From positions 1 to 21,699 of the IMG/VR virus record IMGVR_UViG_3300042691_010057: a stretch of DNA of 21,699 nt; one strand, 5' to 3'. This stretch comes from a virus. Position numbers and translations under genes: made by a program. The notes beneath the pieces are model-generated. The model saw only the letters and a list, made by a program, of their open reading frames with translations. It was not told the origin of the DNA and did not search any database. Below are positions 21,526-21,699 of the stretch, piece after piece (within the stretch, counting starts at the first letter, position 1; every line of letters starts with the position of its first letter).

Positions 21526-21699
21526 CTAGCACCTCAAATTTATAAGTGCAATTTGGCCAATTTACTATAGAAGATGGGTGTGATGGAGAAATATTACAAC
21601 CATTCTTGTAATATAATGTATCTCTACCCACACAACCAGCTAATCCATCTTCCATAATTCTAAAATATGCACATTTTCCCGGAACAACTTGGACTAATG
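21515..21699 (-). CDS. Partial gene, C-terminal 60 residues, Cys-containing
   Basis: Only the end of this gene is in the window; it runs off the right edge. The visible part reads without stops to TAA at 21515-21517 and overlaps the ATG of the 233-aa gene by 11 bases. It includes CAYFRIMEDGLAGCVGRDTL, YYKNGCNISPSHPSSI and NWPNCTYKFEVLDGE. Four cysteines are spaced roughly evenly in a short segment, which suggests a zinc-binding or disulphide-stabilised domain. I do not recognise the family. Protein-like composition and the coupled overlap support it as real. Confidence 0.6.
   Translation of the reverse strand, partial: LVQVVPGKCAYFRIMEDGLAGCVGRDTLYYKNGCNISPSHPSSIVNWPNCTYKFEVLDGE

Noticed and set aside
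1-21699. tRNA genes, CRISPR arrays, insertion sequences or integrase sites
   Set aside because: I looked in the short gaps and found no tRNA-like arms, direct-repeat/spacer arrays, transposase motifs or terminal inverted repeats. The window is almost fully coding for virion genes.

Overview
The window is a late-gene segment of a T4-like myovirus (contractile-tailed Caudoviricetes), AT-rich and probably marine. Every convincing gene lies on the minus strand, so the biological order runs from right (about 21.7 kb) to left. The assignment rests on collinear homologues of the T4 neck, terminase and sheath genes: gp13, gp14, gp15, gp17 (large terminase) and gp18 (tail sheath, cut by the left edge). 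Short intergenic gaps carry T4-type late promoter motifs (TATAAATA or AATAAATA). The sheath and neck proteins look most like those of marine T4-like phages such as cyanophages and pelagiphages, but nothing here identifies the host.

Right part (about 13.7-21.7 kb) is an accessory adsorption or virion-decoration region. In transcription order it holds: a partial Cys-containing gene; a 233-aa beta-rich protein; a 317-aa protein with a fibre-type N-terminus and two tandem C1q-like domains; a 122-aa small structural protein; a SAM-dependent methyltransferase; a previously easy-to-miss 52-aa membrane peptide; a 1503-aa protein with beta-propeller-type repeats flanking a cupredoxin-like domain that keeps a full type-1 copper ligand set; and a 134-aa fibre-like protein with a short collagen-like stretch.

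Middle part (about 6.1-13.7 kb) holds three large (812, 749 and 769 aa) beta-rich virion proteins and a 187-aa structural protein that probably starts at a TTG codon. Left part (1-6.1 kb) is the conserved block 13-14-15-17-18, packed with gaps of a few bases or overlaps. No gene 16 (small terminase) lies between 15 and 17.

The most striking pattern is modular. Small Gly/Thr/Ser-rich beta modules recur in different virion proteins, including inside the otherwise conserved neck proteins gp13 and gp14 and the sheath gp18. In one gene, one module appears to be nested inside another. The second notable item is the cupredoxin-like domain in the 1503-aa protein, with an amicyanin-type Cys-x2-His-x2-Met loop. 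The genes together make the neck, the packaging motor, the sheath, and a set of surface proteins likely to contact the host or decorate the particle.
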